Positions 38,101 through 50,470 of a stretch of 64,000 nt of DNA are shown here, in pieces. The notes beneath the pieces were generated by a model, which worked only from the letters and a program-made list of their open reading frames with translations, was not told the DNA's origin and ran no database searches. This DNA comes from Monarcha castaneiventris obscurior (taxonomy: Eukaryota > Chordata > Aves > Passeriformes > Monarchidae): NCBI GenBank assembly GCA_026261815.1, contig JAMPIT010000230.1, forward strand, positions 38,462,501 through 38,526,500, in the 5' to 3' direction. Position numbers and translations under genes: made by a program. Position 1 is the first letter of the stretch, and each line of letters begins with the position of its first letter.

Positions 38101-41100
38101 TGTAAATTTTTTCATAAGCTGTCACAATAAAATTCCTCCTGGTATGCGTTAGCAGAAGCAGCTGTATGTGGAGACCATTGTATCAGCAGTATTTGAATAA
38201 TGTCATGGCCAGGGGGATTCAAGCCTAATAGGTAAAACATTCAGTGATCCTGGCAGTAAGGGGAATTTGAAAGTGTTTCAGGAAAGCAGTCTTGGTTGCA
38301 TATAGAGATAGAGCAAATGGGCAGATTTTGTCAAGGTGGCAAATTTAATTTAAAAAATAAATACAACCTGCAATCAGTCAGCATTCATTTTATCCACAAG
38401 GAATTTGTTTCCTGGTTTTTGTGTGGGGAAAAAGGATATGAGTGGAGCAGGGGGGCACTGTGGTTTGTTCAGCTGGATGCTTGCTCATTCTCTCTCCAGA
38501 AATCGGTCTGTTTATCCTATACATTCGCAAAGTGTGTAGTGGCATTTATTCAAGAATTAGCATTGTCTTGAAAGATGTCCAAAAGCTTGACTTTATAACA
38601 AAATTTAAAAAGCTTGCAAAGTGATTACCTTCAGGTTTCTTGGTGGGGTTTTTGAGTTTTTGTTTTGTGGTTTTTGTTGTTTTGGGTGGGATTTACAGTA
38701 TGGCTTAGGAATGTGTGATGGAACTAGATCAAAATGGACTGGAACATTTGGTTATATGGTTTGAATTATTACTAGACTTTGAAAAAATACTTCTATGGTA
38801 GAGTTGTAGCTTTTAATATGTGGGCTTGTCCCACAAATCACTGTGATGCACAACAGAGTGTTTTAAAATTAATTCTATAAAAAATTCTGCTACTTCTTTT
38901 CTCCACTGCAATAAAATAAATGCAAAAGAATGCTTCACAGCTCTGTCCTTGTCTAATATGTCAGTATTTTAATATCTAGTTCAATAAAATGTCTCACCAA
39001 GATCTACTATTAAATGTGAAAAGTAAGGCTTCAGATCAATATTGGGATAACACAGACTCAGAATATTGCAGGTGAAGCTGGGTCTTAAACATTTTATTCT
39101 GATTCAGCTGCATCCAATTTTTCAAAATTAGTGTTTGCATCCATCTTTCCCTGGCAGAAAAGTAAGGGAGTTACTTTGTAAGTACTGGACATGTATGAAT
39201 CCTATTGAACACTCACACCAAGACCGAGTCCTCTAAAAGAGTCAGAAAAGACAGAAGTCTGTTTTTACAACTCTCTATCTTCCAACAGTTGTACTAGCTT
39301 GTGCAGAAAACAAGGACACTTTTCAGAAGGGTGGACAAAAAGGGAAGTTATTCTGACATTGTATCCTTAGCCAGGACTGGGGAAAAATCCAGTATTTCCA
39401 GTGGCAGGAAAAATCATTGCTACAGATGAGGTATTTTTGGTGGCTTAGTTTGTCATTTAGGAGGTGGTATAGCTTTGTGGGTAGCAAAGCTCTTTGTCAG
39501 CAACTACCATGAGTCCAGCAGGAGTCTCTGGGTGCACAGCTGCAAGGAGCAGCCTGCAGCTTCTCAAGGCACCCTGCGTGTCAAGCAGATCAAATCACCA
39601 TGAAAGAGACTCATTCTCTTTAAATGTCCATGATATTGCTTATATAAAATAATCCTAAATGTGAATTCTTCTGCTTTTGTCACTGTGACTGCTGAGAGCT
39701 GAACTAATTTATCATCCCTGCAGTCACTCATTTATCTGTTCAGAAAGGGGAGTTAAGTGGACTCTTGCAGGACTGAAATGAGTAGTTTATGCTCTCTCTG
39801 GTTCATGTCAGTGTTCCAAGTTGGTTTTTCCAGATGCTCATGGAAAGGTGGTTCCCTTGAAATTTAGGTCTCACTGTTTTACTTCCAAAATCATAAAACT
39901 CCAACTGCCTTCACTCATGTCTTTTTTGCTAAACTCATGCTGTGAAAAAAGATCTATAATAATGCAGATGCAGCAGCTGATGACCAAACCAACCATATAA
40001 TCCACAGCTAATTGATTCCTGCTGATATGAAATAATGGCTTTTCTGAATATGTTATGTCCTTCTTACAGAGCTCTTCTTCAGGATAAAGGATAAGTTTTG
40101 CTCATCATTTTCTGTCTTTACCTTCCCTCTCCAACTCCAGTCTTTTAGTCCATGTTGAAATATCAGAAAGCAAATCTAATGTAAACAAATATCTATTGAG
40201 ACATCTATGGTTTTGTATAACTGTTTTATGACTGTGATTCCCAACACCTGCCTCTCTCCAACTCCTTGATTGAAGACCACAATGCGTATGGTTGCATTTT
40301 CACTTGAAGGAATATTATTTCCACTGACATTGTACATTATTGTAACATTGAGATAATGAGATGTTATTGCCTGTTAAAAATTGCTTTTTACCTCTGGGCT
40401 ACTTTTCACCCTCTTGGTCCCTTGGAAAATAGCTGAGGCTGTAGAAAGAAATTTTGTGTAACTCGTGTGGCTTACACTTACAGAGAGGAAACATTGGAAT
40501 GTACTTATTTTCTTTTTTCTTTTACTTTTTAATGAGTTACAACTCAGGTCACCTGTTAATGGGCTGTTGCCAATGTTACCTCTGATTTAAAATATGTGAA
40601 GTAATTAAAGTAATTTCTTACCACTGAATTTTGTCAAAATGATTTGGAGGAAAGGGGCTTGTTTGTACCTTTTACATTTTCCTTTCTCTCCCAATCCATC
40701 TATTAAAGTGATACCAAATAAAGGATCTTCCCCATCTTCATGTACTTGAGAAACCCTGCACAAAATATGATTTCCATTGAGGAATTTCAACAACCCAACA
40801 TTGGTTGTTTCCCTGTGTAAAGTCTCTTGGACATTTTTGCCACCTTTAAGGCCTGTCATGTCATAAGAATGTTGGGCCTAGGCTTGTAGGTTTTCCTTGC
40901 AGGGTTGTATTTCAGTTTTATGTCCCAATCCATGCAGATATATTGCCCTTTCTTGGAAAACACATTACCACAGAGCTAAACAAAAACATGTAATATGTTA
41001 CATATTAAAAATGGTTATTAGCCAAATATATTTTAGACACTCACGGTATCATTCTTTTTTATAGCACCTCTAATGCTACCGATAAATTTCCACTGTTGGG

Positions 41101-41398
41101 GCAGTTAAAAATATATTACTTTTCTCACAGTATGTATTCCACTTAATTCTTGGTATTATCAACTTTTCTTACTCAGACTTCCAAAAGATCTCTTTGGATA
41201 CTCATTTAAAAGCTAAATGTCCTTGTTTCCACCACAAAGTTATCTGAGTAGAATGAACCCAAGTACATTAATTATCTGTAATACAGATTGATTACATGCT
41301 GTGTTCTAGACCTGCAATGTGGGTCAGGTCTGATCGCTTTTTACTGCATAACTCTTTTCTGCGTATGTTTTTGGTTTTTTTGGCTTTCATATCATCAA
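35131..41398. other. Non-coding stretch, no gene seen
   Basis: Includes a 13-T run near 35809-35821, a 131-codon minus-strand ORF (35926-36321) with no family resemblance, and a T/G-rich low-complexity tract at 38637-38692. The stretch near 37930-38010 has several TAAT cores and CpGs but no other mark. Confidence 0.5.
36681..36704. repeat. 12-bp tandem duplication
   Basis: TCTTCATATCTC occurs twice without interruption. It is a small replication-slippage type duplication. Confidence 0.85.
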
Positions 41399-41627
41399 AC
41401 ACCTAGGCAAGTGATTGACAGGTATCCAGAATTTGTCAGAAGAGAGAGCCTCAAAGAAATTCTGGCTGCTTCAAAGGAGCAACATTTACAGCTTGCTGCA
41501 AATTGATTCACGGAGTTCATTTAAATGAGCCGCTGTGGAGTTCTTTAGGAAATATGATCTGTCCGTGATCATCAAAATCCACGGGCAAAAGCTCAGGCAA
41601 AGGCTGGACAACTCCTTTGTGTTCTAG
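41399..41627 (+). pseudogene. Possible decayed coding fragment, unidentified
   Basis: From 41399 a frame runs to a TGA at 41504-41506 and encodes a charged, helix-like stretch containing 'DRYPEFVRRESLKEIL' and 'ASKEQHLQLAAN'. One base to the right, a second frame is open from 41529 to a TAG at 41625-41627 and encodes 'VEFFRKYDLSVIIKIHGQ' followed by 'KLRQRLDNSF'. Both look like soluble protein, and the frame change plus an intervening TGA at 41526-41528 is what a dead exon or retrocopy would show. A pyrimidine-rich run ends in 'cctag' at 41406, which could be an acceptor. I cannot identify a parent. A chance origin cannot be excluded, since each open piece is only about 35 codons. Confidence 0.28.
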
Positions 41628-44600
41628 CTTTGCCATGAAGGTCATACCACATACATGAGTCTTTTGACTGATGTACCATTGACTGATGTTCCCTTTTTAG
41701 TACTTCAAACAGAATATAGTATCTGTGTATCTATTTCATAAACTCAAGCATCTGTTTGAGCTGTTAGAATCTGTGGCATATACTACATAGCAGATGCCTA
41801 TAGATGACCTTAGAAAAGCTTTATTTTAATCACAGGAAAAGTATTGATGTTCTTCAGAAAATACTGTGTTGCTACTGTTGCTTCATCTAATCAGGAGATG
41901 AATCTTTGGCTTTATCTGTTAACTACAGCAGAAGTAGCTTCACTTCTCTAGGTAGAAAAACCTGTCAGAGTAGTGATGTGAAGCTGAAGACTGCTGCTCT
42001 TGTATCAGTTATCTGTACTAAACCAACTGAGGAAGGTAGAAATTAAACTAATCTTGTGTATTCCTCTTTTCTGATACTCAGATTTTCAGTTCTCATTATA
42101 GTTATTGTGGTCTAAGGAAGATAAAAACAGGTATGCTGTCAAGTAGCTATGAAATAGCCAAGCATTTTTTTTCCCAGCAAAATAATCTTGCTGTTACCTA
42201 TTCTGGTGGCATTGGGAGCTTCCTGGTTGTCCTCTTTGGGCTATAAATTGAAAACATTTTGTGAAGTATAATTAATGAATGTTACTTTCAAAAAGCTTCT
42301 AAATTTTTAGGGTCTGAATTATATCCAGTTTGTGTTGTGGACAGCATAATATGTTCGTCATGCCATTGATTGTACTTCTGTGTGACCAAGGCAGGATCTC
42401 ACACTAAGAGATGGTTCATCATATAATTTTCATGTATTTGCCATCAACTTCCAATGTCATTTTGCATTTCTTCTCTGTAGAAAGAATGCACACGCATATG
42501 TGTCTCTGCATACATGCATTTCCAGTTTCACCTTCACTTATTGCAAAGGTAGCCCCACAAACAGAGATTAGGAAAGGATATTAACAACTGTACCGTAAAG
42601 CTGGCTGCTCTCTTTCATTATTGGTCAATTGGGAAATTATAAGAATTGATTCATTGCAAACAGCTGTTTTCATGAAGAAAAAAAACAAAACAAAGCCAAG
42701 CTAGCTGTGCTGGCATATATCCATTGTATGCCAGTAAAAGCACAAACATGTGCTAGTCACCAGATCTTAATTAGGTCTATGTTCCTAATTTGAGCATGCT
42801 AGCATTTTCTGCAGCTTAGATTATTTTTCTTCACAGTTTTGAAGTTAGGTCTCAGCCCATTAAATCAATACAGAATGTAAAAATAGTTGCTAATCTTATA
42901 AATTTAATCAATAATAGTTGTTAATGTTGTTGGTAGTGATAATTTGTTGAAAGAAGCAAAAAGTTTGCGTTTCATTTTCAGTCCTCAGTTGAGAAGATAC
43001 AGATAATTAATATTTCACAAATCAAGCTTTTCTTCCCAGTCTTGCTAGCAATTTAAATTAAATAGAAGTTCATTTAAAATGTAAAGGTAAAGCAGGAAGG
43101 AAAACAAGGATATGACCCCAGCATGAGACACGGCATCATATGGAGGTTATTATAGTTGTACTGATACTGGGAGTAAATAGATGTTTCAACCTTACTCTGA
43201 ACCTGATTGGATATTTTTAACCAATTAATTTAGCTAGAGGATTAAACAGAAATAGCCATGCTATTTAGACTCACATGGATTGTAAGTGACCTCTGAAGAG
43301 CAGAGGGCCCAAAACTTTGTTCAAAGAAGGTCAAACTTCAGGTTGCTCATGGACTTCTTCAGTAAAATTTTTTAAGTTTCATAAAACTAGTTCAGAAAGA
43401 AACCTTATTAGGTAAAGTTTTTTATTCCTTCTGAAATTGCCTGGTTTCTTTGATAATAAAGAAGCAAATTATAAGCTTTAACTCTAATTAGATTTTCTTT
43501 ATATTTTTATTTAAAAATTGAAAAAGAGAAATCTCAGCAAAACTCTGATATTTTGTATAAAAATCTCTGTATGTTGCCATCTTAATTTAAATAGAACTAC
43601 AGTTTTTCTGCCATCTTGAGAATTTCCAAATAAAACCACTACCAAAAACCGAAGAAAGCTAAAGCAGCAATAAACACAGTAAACATAGATTCATAACCCT
43701 GGTTTTGAGTAGTCCTATATTGTGCAGTCTTTGCTTTGAAGTGTTGGCTTTTATATTCGTATAGAAAATAATGTACACACAGGAAATTATCCTGAATGAT
43801 ACTATTCACAGGAGCTGGATATGGTTAAAGGGAAACAAGCCCTTGGAAGCATTTTTACAAGCTTGCCATTCTCTGCTGCTTGAAGGTGTGGGAGTGGTGG
43901 ATTGGTGTAATACATTCTTGTTAAAGGAAGCATGGAAAATAAAATAACCTCAGTCTTCCATAACAAATGGTAGGCTAGCAGGTATTTGCTAACGCTAATT
44001 CACAGCACTGGAGACAGAATTAGGAGCCTGAAAATCCTCCAAAGCTAACTTCCAGGTCAGAACCCTTCCTGGCACTTGGGGAGTCTCAAACTGGAACCAC
44101 TTTTGATGATTCCCTGGGTTGGGAGTAGGGGTGGAAAGCATCCTCTACTCATTCTCTACTGAGTTCACTCATGTAAGTGAAGACCAGATTTCGTTCTGCC
44201 TGGTTTCGAAACATTCAAGAGCTATTTTAAATTTCTGTGTTTGGGCATGTTGTCTCTGCACAATGGTGTGTGTGTTGAGTTGTTGCTCTGTATTCATGAC
44301 ACGTTCAGCTGCATCCTGTACTGTCAGAGCACAGGTCACTGGTGTCTGCCAATTAAAACACATTGCTCATATTTACACACTGCACTGAAACGTTCTGGGA
44401 TGAGACTCTGAAGTTTCTTCAGTCCTGAACTGTAGACTGTGAGGATTTAGTATGCAGGAAAGCAGGCATAGTACACTTCTGAATGCTCAGGTATGCAAAG
44501 CTTCTTCATAAGACAGTGCTGTTGCAGCTCCCTGTCACAGCTTTCCTAAAGCACAGGGTCACTTACTGAACTATGAAGACAGACATTTTCTACGACACTT

Positions 44601-47600
44601 TCCCTAGAGTCACCACTTTTTTTTGCTTATTCTTGCTTCTTTCCCATAGAGTACAAACATGCCTTGAACACACAAGCTCTCACTGAAGAAAGGCTCTAGA
44701 AAGTCTGACACCTTTTCTTCTGGTTTCGAGGAAACTGTTCTCCTCCTTTGAGTTTTATGACCTGGTATTCAAGGTTCAGGAATTTGCTTGTTATTTTTCG
44801 ATGTTGTTTGACGTAAGTTAGTAGAATATTACTTTTTCCTAGGAAAAGTGCTTTGCCTTGGATATGTTCCCTTGGAAAATAAACTTACGCTGGTATTTGG
44901 CAAAGTTGGAAATAGAATGGCTTTGTTCTGAGAACTTTTCATCCTCTGATAGGAATAGAGATTTCTTTATTGGTTGCTATTTGGCAGAAACCAGGGGTCT
45001 CCTTTCAGGAATATAGTCATTTTTCTTAGAAACTTAAAAGCTATGTCAGTAAAGCTATTGCAAAAGTTATTTGAAGTTTGGTTCAGGATTTCTTTTTTCT
45101 GGTTGGAGAGGCTATTTTTTTCTTACTTTGTTGTGAAAATAGTTGGCCAGATTTGTCTCTGGCATTTCTCCACTGAGACAAACACTTTTTCCTACCTCCA
45201 TTCCTTCCAGCAGGTTGTACAGGATTATATCTGACAGTAATTTTATGGTGTTGTTTTCCCAGTTCAGGACATTCTGGGCATATTTAAAATGTTCTTTTTC
45301 CCTGTTTAGCCAACTAGCACAAGGAAAAATAATATACTAGTTAGTAGAACACTCACTTCCTCACAGATTTTGTGACAGGATGAAGGAGTTGAGAAGTGCT
45401 CCTTTCTGGCAATCTATTACCATTTAGATGTGTCTCCTACTGCCTTATTACTAAGTCACAGTAAATGGTAAGGCCAAATTAGTGATGAAGAAATAGCTGT
45501 ATCTTTTTTTACATCAAGTACAGTTGCATTTGTAACATTTCACTTCATAACAACAGCACTTTTTTATTGTCATTTTTAGTAAGTGTAAGAAATATAGTGA
45601 CAATTTTGACCCCTTTAAAATAAATTGGGGGTTTTGGTTTTCTGGGTTCTTCAAGATTTAGTCCTACTGGATGGATTTGTAAATTTGTCTGTGATACAAA
45701 GAGTACACCAAATCCTCTTATTTCATTGTCTTTGGAAAGAGCACAATTAGATTATTAACCATTAGCAAAGCAATTGCTATGCCCACAATGTTATTTTATT
45801 TTAAATTCCTCCTATTCAAATTCCATGTGAGTCTATTCCATGCTAATCTATTGCATTAAAAAGCACATAGGAGAAAGGAGAGAGGGAAGCCAGCCAAGAA
45901 ATATTGGGCCTGAATGCTATCATTTGAATCTAGTTATTATTCAAGGGGCTACATAAGGTATGATTGCATAACTTTCATGATGGCTCTAATGTTTTATCCT
46001 AGCTAGTAGGTATTCTGTGTGGAAGTTTATGTTTTTCTTTACCTCAAGGAGGGAGGACATCATGCCTTTTTTTAGGCATAGTCACTTATCTCAGCAGCCA
46101 CAACATGTCACATGCAAAGCTGTTTCCTCTCCACAGTGATGGTCTGGTCCCCCTCCACGGAAAGTATAACTGACTCATAAACCACAAATGCTAAAATCAT
46201 TGCTGCAATGCACAGCTAATCGTCATCTTTCTACGCTACAGATATTACAGAAACAAGAGTGGTGAGCACAGTTTGAGAAAAGTTTGCCCATTTAGTAACA
46301 ATAGAGGAAAAAATCACTCTGTAGTAGGCCCAAGAATATTTGATAACATTTGACCAGAAAAAAATCAACTCTGGGTAGTTCAAAGAATTACAGGTTTCTG
46401 CGCATAAACAGGAGAGGCATGTAGTTGTGTTTAGCTGATGATAATTTTGATTAAGAGAGAATGATAACTGGCTTTTAAAAAATGTTTCATAAAGGTCTGC
46501 CAAATTTTCTTGATGTCATGTGAATCGGTTATCAAATTCCTCTTAAAAACTCGTGTGTGTCAACTCTATGCCCTCAATTTATACAGTAAAAGTTCATTTC
46601 TTTGTTCGCTCTCTCATGCTACTTGGCTTCTAGTCATCTGAGAGATTTCCTTGATCACTGTTTACTCATAATACTTAGCTCTTTCATAATTTTGGTGGTT
46701 GCATGCACTGGTGTGTTTTTCTCTCTACTTAGGAAATTCTCCCCTTCTTAAACTGTAGCTTTTGCTTGTTAGCCAACCACCCTTGTTTGAAACAAGACTG
46801 ATTATCTTGTCTCTAATGACCATTTTCAAGACACTGCATAATAGTTTTCTTTGATACTGTTAATACTATTATTTGATTACAAAGGAAATTTGATTACTAC
46901 CAAAGTCTGACAAAACATCAGTTTTAAGAAAATTGTTATTAATTTTTGTCAGCTCTTCAATGCTGTTATCTTGCAAAGCAACACCTGTGGGTACATAACT
47001 GGACCAAAAGTACCTTTGAAAAGATTACAAGGCAAAACATCTGAACTGCTGTGTCTCACCTTCTCCATGATGGAAACCATGGAGAGTCTGCAGCAGATAA
47101 GAATATGAAGAGTATAACTGTATCTTTTCGTGAAGTGGGAAGAGTGGGATTTAACTAGACAGAAAGCTTCAGCTCTGGTGCTTCATGCATCTCTTCCTTT
47201 CAAAAAATCAGATGATCAAACTCTCTACACTTTCTTCATAGCCCTCCTGATATGGCCAAGTCAGGATACATAAAGCTAAACAAAGAGATTTATCTGAGTA
47301 AGTATACATAGAGCTAAACAAAACGACCTGATATGCTTTGAGGAAGTGTTATAAAATCAAACATCAAGTAGCAAGAAAATAAAAATCTCCCTCTAGCGGA
47401 TCTCCCTCTTTGGATTCAAAGTTGACACGAGAATATAAAAATACTCAGATATTTAGTGCAAGGCTTTCACTCAGGTAATAACGTAGAGTTCTTGGTCCAT
47501 GTCAGAAGTTGAGCTTGAAATGTTATTTACTTGTATCCATAGTTTATTCATTAAATAGACAAAAATTAATTGAAATAAATAAATAGAACTCCAAAGCAAC

Positions 47601-48351
47601 ACATTCTGCCTGTGTTTTGCTTTGTTTTGGGTGTTTTTTATGTTGGCAGGTAGAGGAAATTCTTTTACAGATGTTGGCAATACTGTAAGACATGGGTGAT
47701 AAAACTAAATGTAGAAAGTTGCTGCATAGTACAAAAAAAGTGGAATTGGAAATTGTTTCTGTGACATTGTGCTTCCAGTAGAGTAATATTCTATATGAGC
47801 TTATTTGAAAGCTTTATTCTCATTGCACAGCTTTTTTAAAATGAATTTCATTCACACACAAAAAAATTGTTTAGGTGTTTGTTATTGTGAACAAACAAAT
47901 GTGTGAACTTTTTCAAAGTTCCTTGATGCTTGAGGAAATTAATTAAAAGCATTGGTGCATAATTTGTTATTGATTGGGATAAAAAGTACAAAAGATTGAG
48001 GGAGAAAAACTGTGAGGATAATTTGTTCATCTAAGGCTCTTTTTACTTTTTCAACTAGATATTGCAAAGCATTTGACAGTCCTGACATTTTGACTGTTCT
48101 TAAGTGGCAGAATTACTTTCTAGATGTTACTCACTGGCTGTACATTGCTCAGTGCTTTCCACCTTGTTACAGCACCGGTTGCTGAAGTTGTACATGTGGC
48201 TTTTAGGGGCCTTGGAAGAGCCAGGGGGGGTTCTTCACTTGTGTAAGCGTTTTGCTCAGTGAGAGCAGCACAGGGGAGCAGTTCCCGTGATGGATACAAG
48301 CACCACTGCTGAGAGAAATGCTCCCACAGCTGTATCCAGCTTGCAACTCAC
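41628..48351. other. Non-coding stretch, no gene seen
   Basis: AT-rich with short chance ORFs. Two diverged local duplications are visible: 'agctaaacaaa' in similar context at about 47270 and 47310, and a 10-bp repeat 'atctccctct' near 47384-47409. The interval 46800-46990 is TAAT-rich and not low-complexity. No transposon was recognised. Confidence 0.55.
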
Positions 48352-48462
48352 CGCTGGCACCTCGGTGTGCAAACTGGGCCTGTCCTGGAGCGAGCAAGCT
48401 CTCTGCACTATTGCATTTGGAAAGATCTCAGAGACCCCGCTTGCTGTCACTTTCCCTGACAT
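48352..48462 (-). other. Candidate first coding exon in a GC-richer patch (weak)
   Basis: On the minus strand an ATG at 48462 opens a frame of exactly 37 codons that ends at a strong donor GCG|GTGAGT (GT at 48351-48350). The peptide begins 'MSGKVTASGVSEIF' and includes 'CSLQDRPSLHTEVPA'. The surrounding 250 bp is clearly richer in G+C and CpG than its neighbours, as a promoter-proximal exon would be. Against this, the start context is weak (C at -3), no promoter element was recognised and no acceptor partner is known. The plus strand is also open here, because GC-rich sequence has few stops. Confidence 0.18.
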
Positions 48463-50182
48463 CAGAGCAGCCTGATTTCATAGCCAAGCTATGGTTTTGT
48501 TTGTTTGCTTTATTGTTATTTTGAGTGTCCAGTATAACAATTTTTATAAAGGAGCACTTTGGAGTTCTTCGAACCCCCACTCCCTGAATTCAGATTTCTC
48601 ATCCCTTAGTGCTGATGCTGGCTGGCAGAGCAGCCTCTTGCCATCATAGTGTCTGAAGTTAGTCTTGGCTGGAGTTGTTTTAAATTCTTAAGTGAAAATG
48701 CAGCATGTGAGTTTCCAAAGAAACACTAAAGGCATGCTGAAAAATGTCATACACAGATTAAAAGGGAGTTGTGCAACCCCACATACCAACAAGTGGAACT
48801 GCAATGGGAATAGCCAACAGAAGAACTCATTGACAACATTATTGTGGAATCTAGCATGGTCGTTGCCTGAGCCTAAATATGCAACCTTTGAAAAAATAGG
48901 CTGATGTTACAGAAATTATAAGACTATAAGGGAATTATAAATATCAGAGGGGGAAGAAAAGTTTCTTTAGTAAGCAGACCAAAGTTTCTCAGCTTCTTCT
49001 CAAAGAGTCACGTTAGAAACTCAGCCGTTTGTGAAATTTGTAAGTCTAGTTTAATGGAATTGACATAAATTAACCAATGTTGGCTGATATTTTTAACATA
49101 TTTTTAATATTTAAATGGTTTTGTTTATTACATTCCAAATCTTCCATAAGATCTCTTTCATGAGGCAACTGGAAGAAATAAAAATGAAAACATATAAAAA
49201 GATTTGAGGATAATTTTCATACAAAGCTGAAACTGTCCTGTGTAAAATTTGAGAAGTGAGAGTGCAAGTATTTAAAACGTGGGCAGAAGATGCTGGAACG
49301 ATGAATGTGGGTTTGAAGTGGCAGTTCACAAGTGTGTTTATGAAAGTGTAAGTATTTTGCAAGAAATATAATATGCCTTTCGTTTTCCCCTAAATACTTC
49401 ATCATTATATGAATACTTGAGGTTAGAAGATTGTAAAGAAGCAGTGATGATTGTTTGGGGTTTTTTTAATACCAGTCTCCTATGTCTTTCAGCCAGTCAC
49501 ATCTTTTCAGTGTGGTTTAGTTTCACTATCCATTAACAATATCCCACCCACAGCTTATCTTTTTTCTGATGTTTCAGACAATCAAAGAGTAGTTTGTGTT
49601 GGCACTGTGACCAGAATTAAATAGATGCCATGCAACACAAAGAGGGAAAGAGAAGAGTGTTACTACAGTGGGCACAACAAATAACACTAGGACACCTCTA
49701 GCCATCATTTTGTGGTTAAAATCACACTAATTTATCACCAAAGGTGCTCCAAAAAATGAAACTTCAAACATTGGCTCTATGGGAGACTCCATCATCACTG
49801 TTGAAGTAGCGCTATTTTTCTGAGGGAGTTTGTAGTCTGTCAATTAGAGCGTTATTGAACCAATAAGAATTAGCCTTTATTTGTCTTGAGGCAGAGATTT
49901 TGTCTGTCTTTATAGCTGAACAGTGAATACTTTTTTTTTTTCAATTACTGTGAATAGCAGAAGTGCTATCTTATACGTACTTGAATTAAACAAGTTTGTG
50001 GGACTATAAGCAGATCATCTATCTAATGTAGCTATTGTAACTGCTTCTTCTTGACTGTGGAAAGTGCCTAAATTTGATTCAGGAGGGCTGAATCATTCAC
50101 CAGTGTCATAACACCAAACTTTAGATTAAATCTCTAGCAGACACTAGTCATAGAAGTATGGTATGGGTTTAGAAAAGTAATG
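48463..50182. other. Non-coding stretch, no gene seen
   Basis: Short chance ORFs on both strands only; an 11-T run lies at 49931-49941. No transposon or splice-bounded open segment was recognised. Confidence 0.55.
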
Positions 50183-50470
50183 AGGAGGAGTGATTTATAG
50201 TTGCAACTCCCCATTTCCATTAGACCAGGTTGCTCAGAGTCCCATCCAACTTGGACTTGAACTCTTCCAAGAACAGAACAGCTGCAGCTTTTCTGGTCAA
50301 CCTGTGCCATTTTTTCACCTCCTTCACAGTAAAGAGAGTCTTCTTAGACTAATTTTTAGTCTAAACCTGCCCTCTTTCAGTGTGAAGCCATTCCCATATG
50401 TTCTGTCACTACAGGCTGTTGTATAAAGTCCCTCTCCAGCCTTCTCGTAGGTCCCCTTCACGTACTGGAA
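50183..50470 (-). mobile_element. CR1 LINE 3' fragment (avian type), reverse orientation
   Basis: Plus-strand blocks 'tagaccaggttgctcagagt', 'cccatccaacttggacttga', 'cacagtaaagagagtcttct', 'aacctgccctctttcagtgt', 'gaagccattcccatatgttc' and 'tgtcactacaggctgttgta' follow the reverse complement of the chicken-type CR1 3' region in order. Similarity ends after 'cccttcacgtactggaa' at 50470. The copy is thus severely 5'-truncated, as is usual for CR1. Near its left end, part of the 3' untranslated region is deleted, and the terminal octamer repeats are not recognisable. The open frame at 50190-50426 is antisense to the element and not a gene. This is the best evidence that the host is a bird. Confidence 0.92.
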
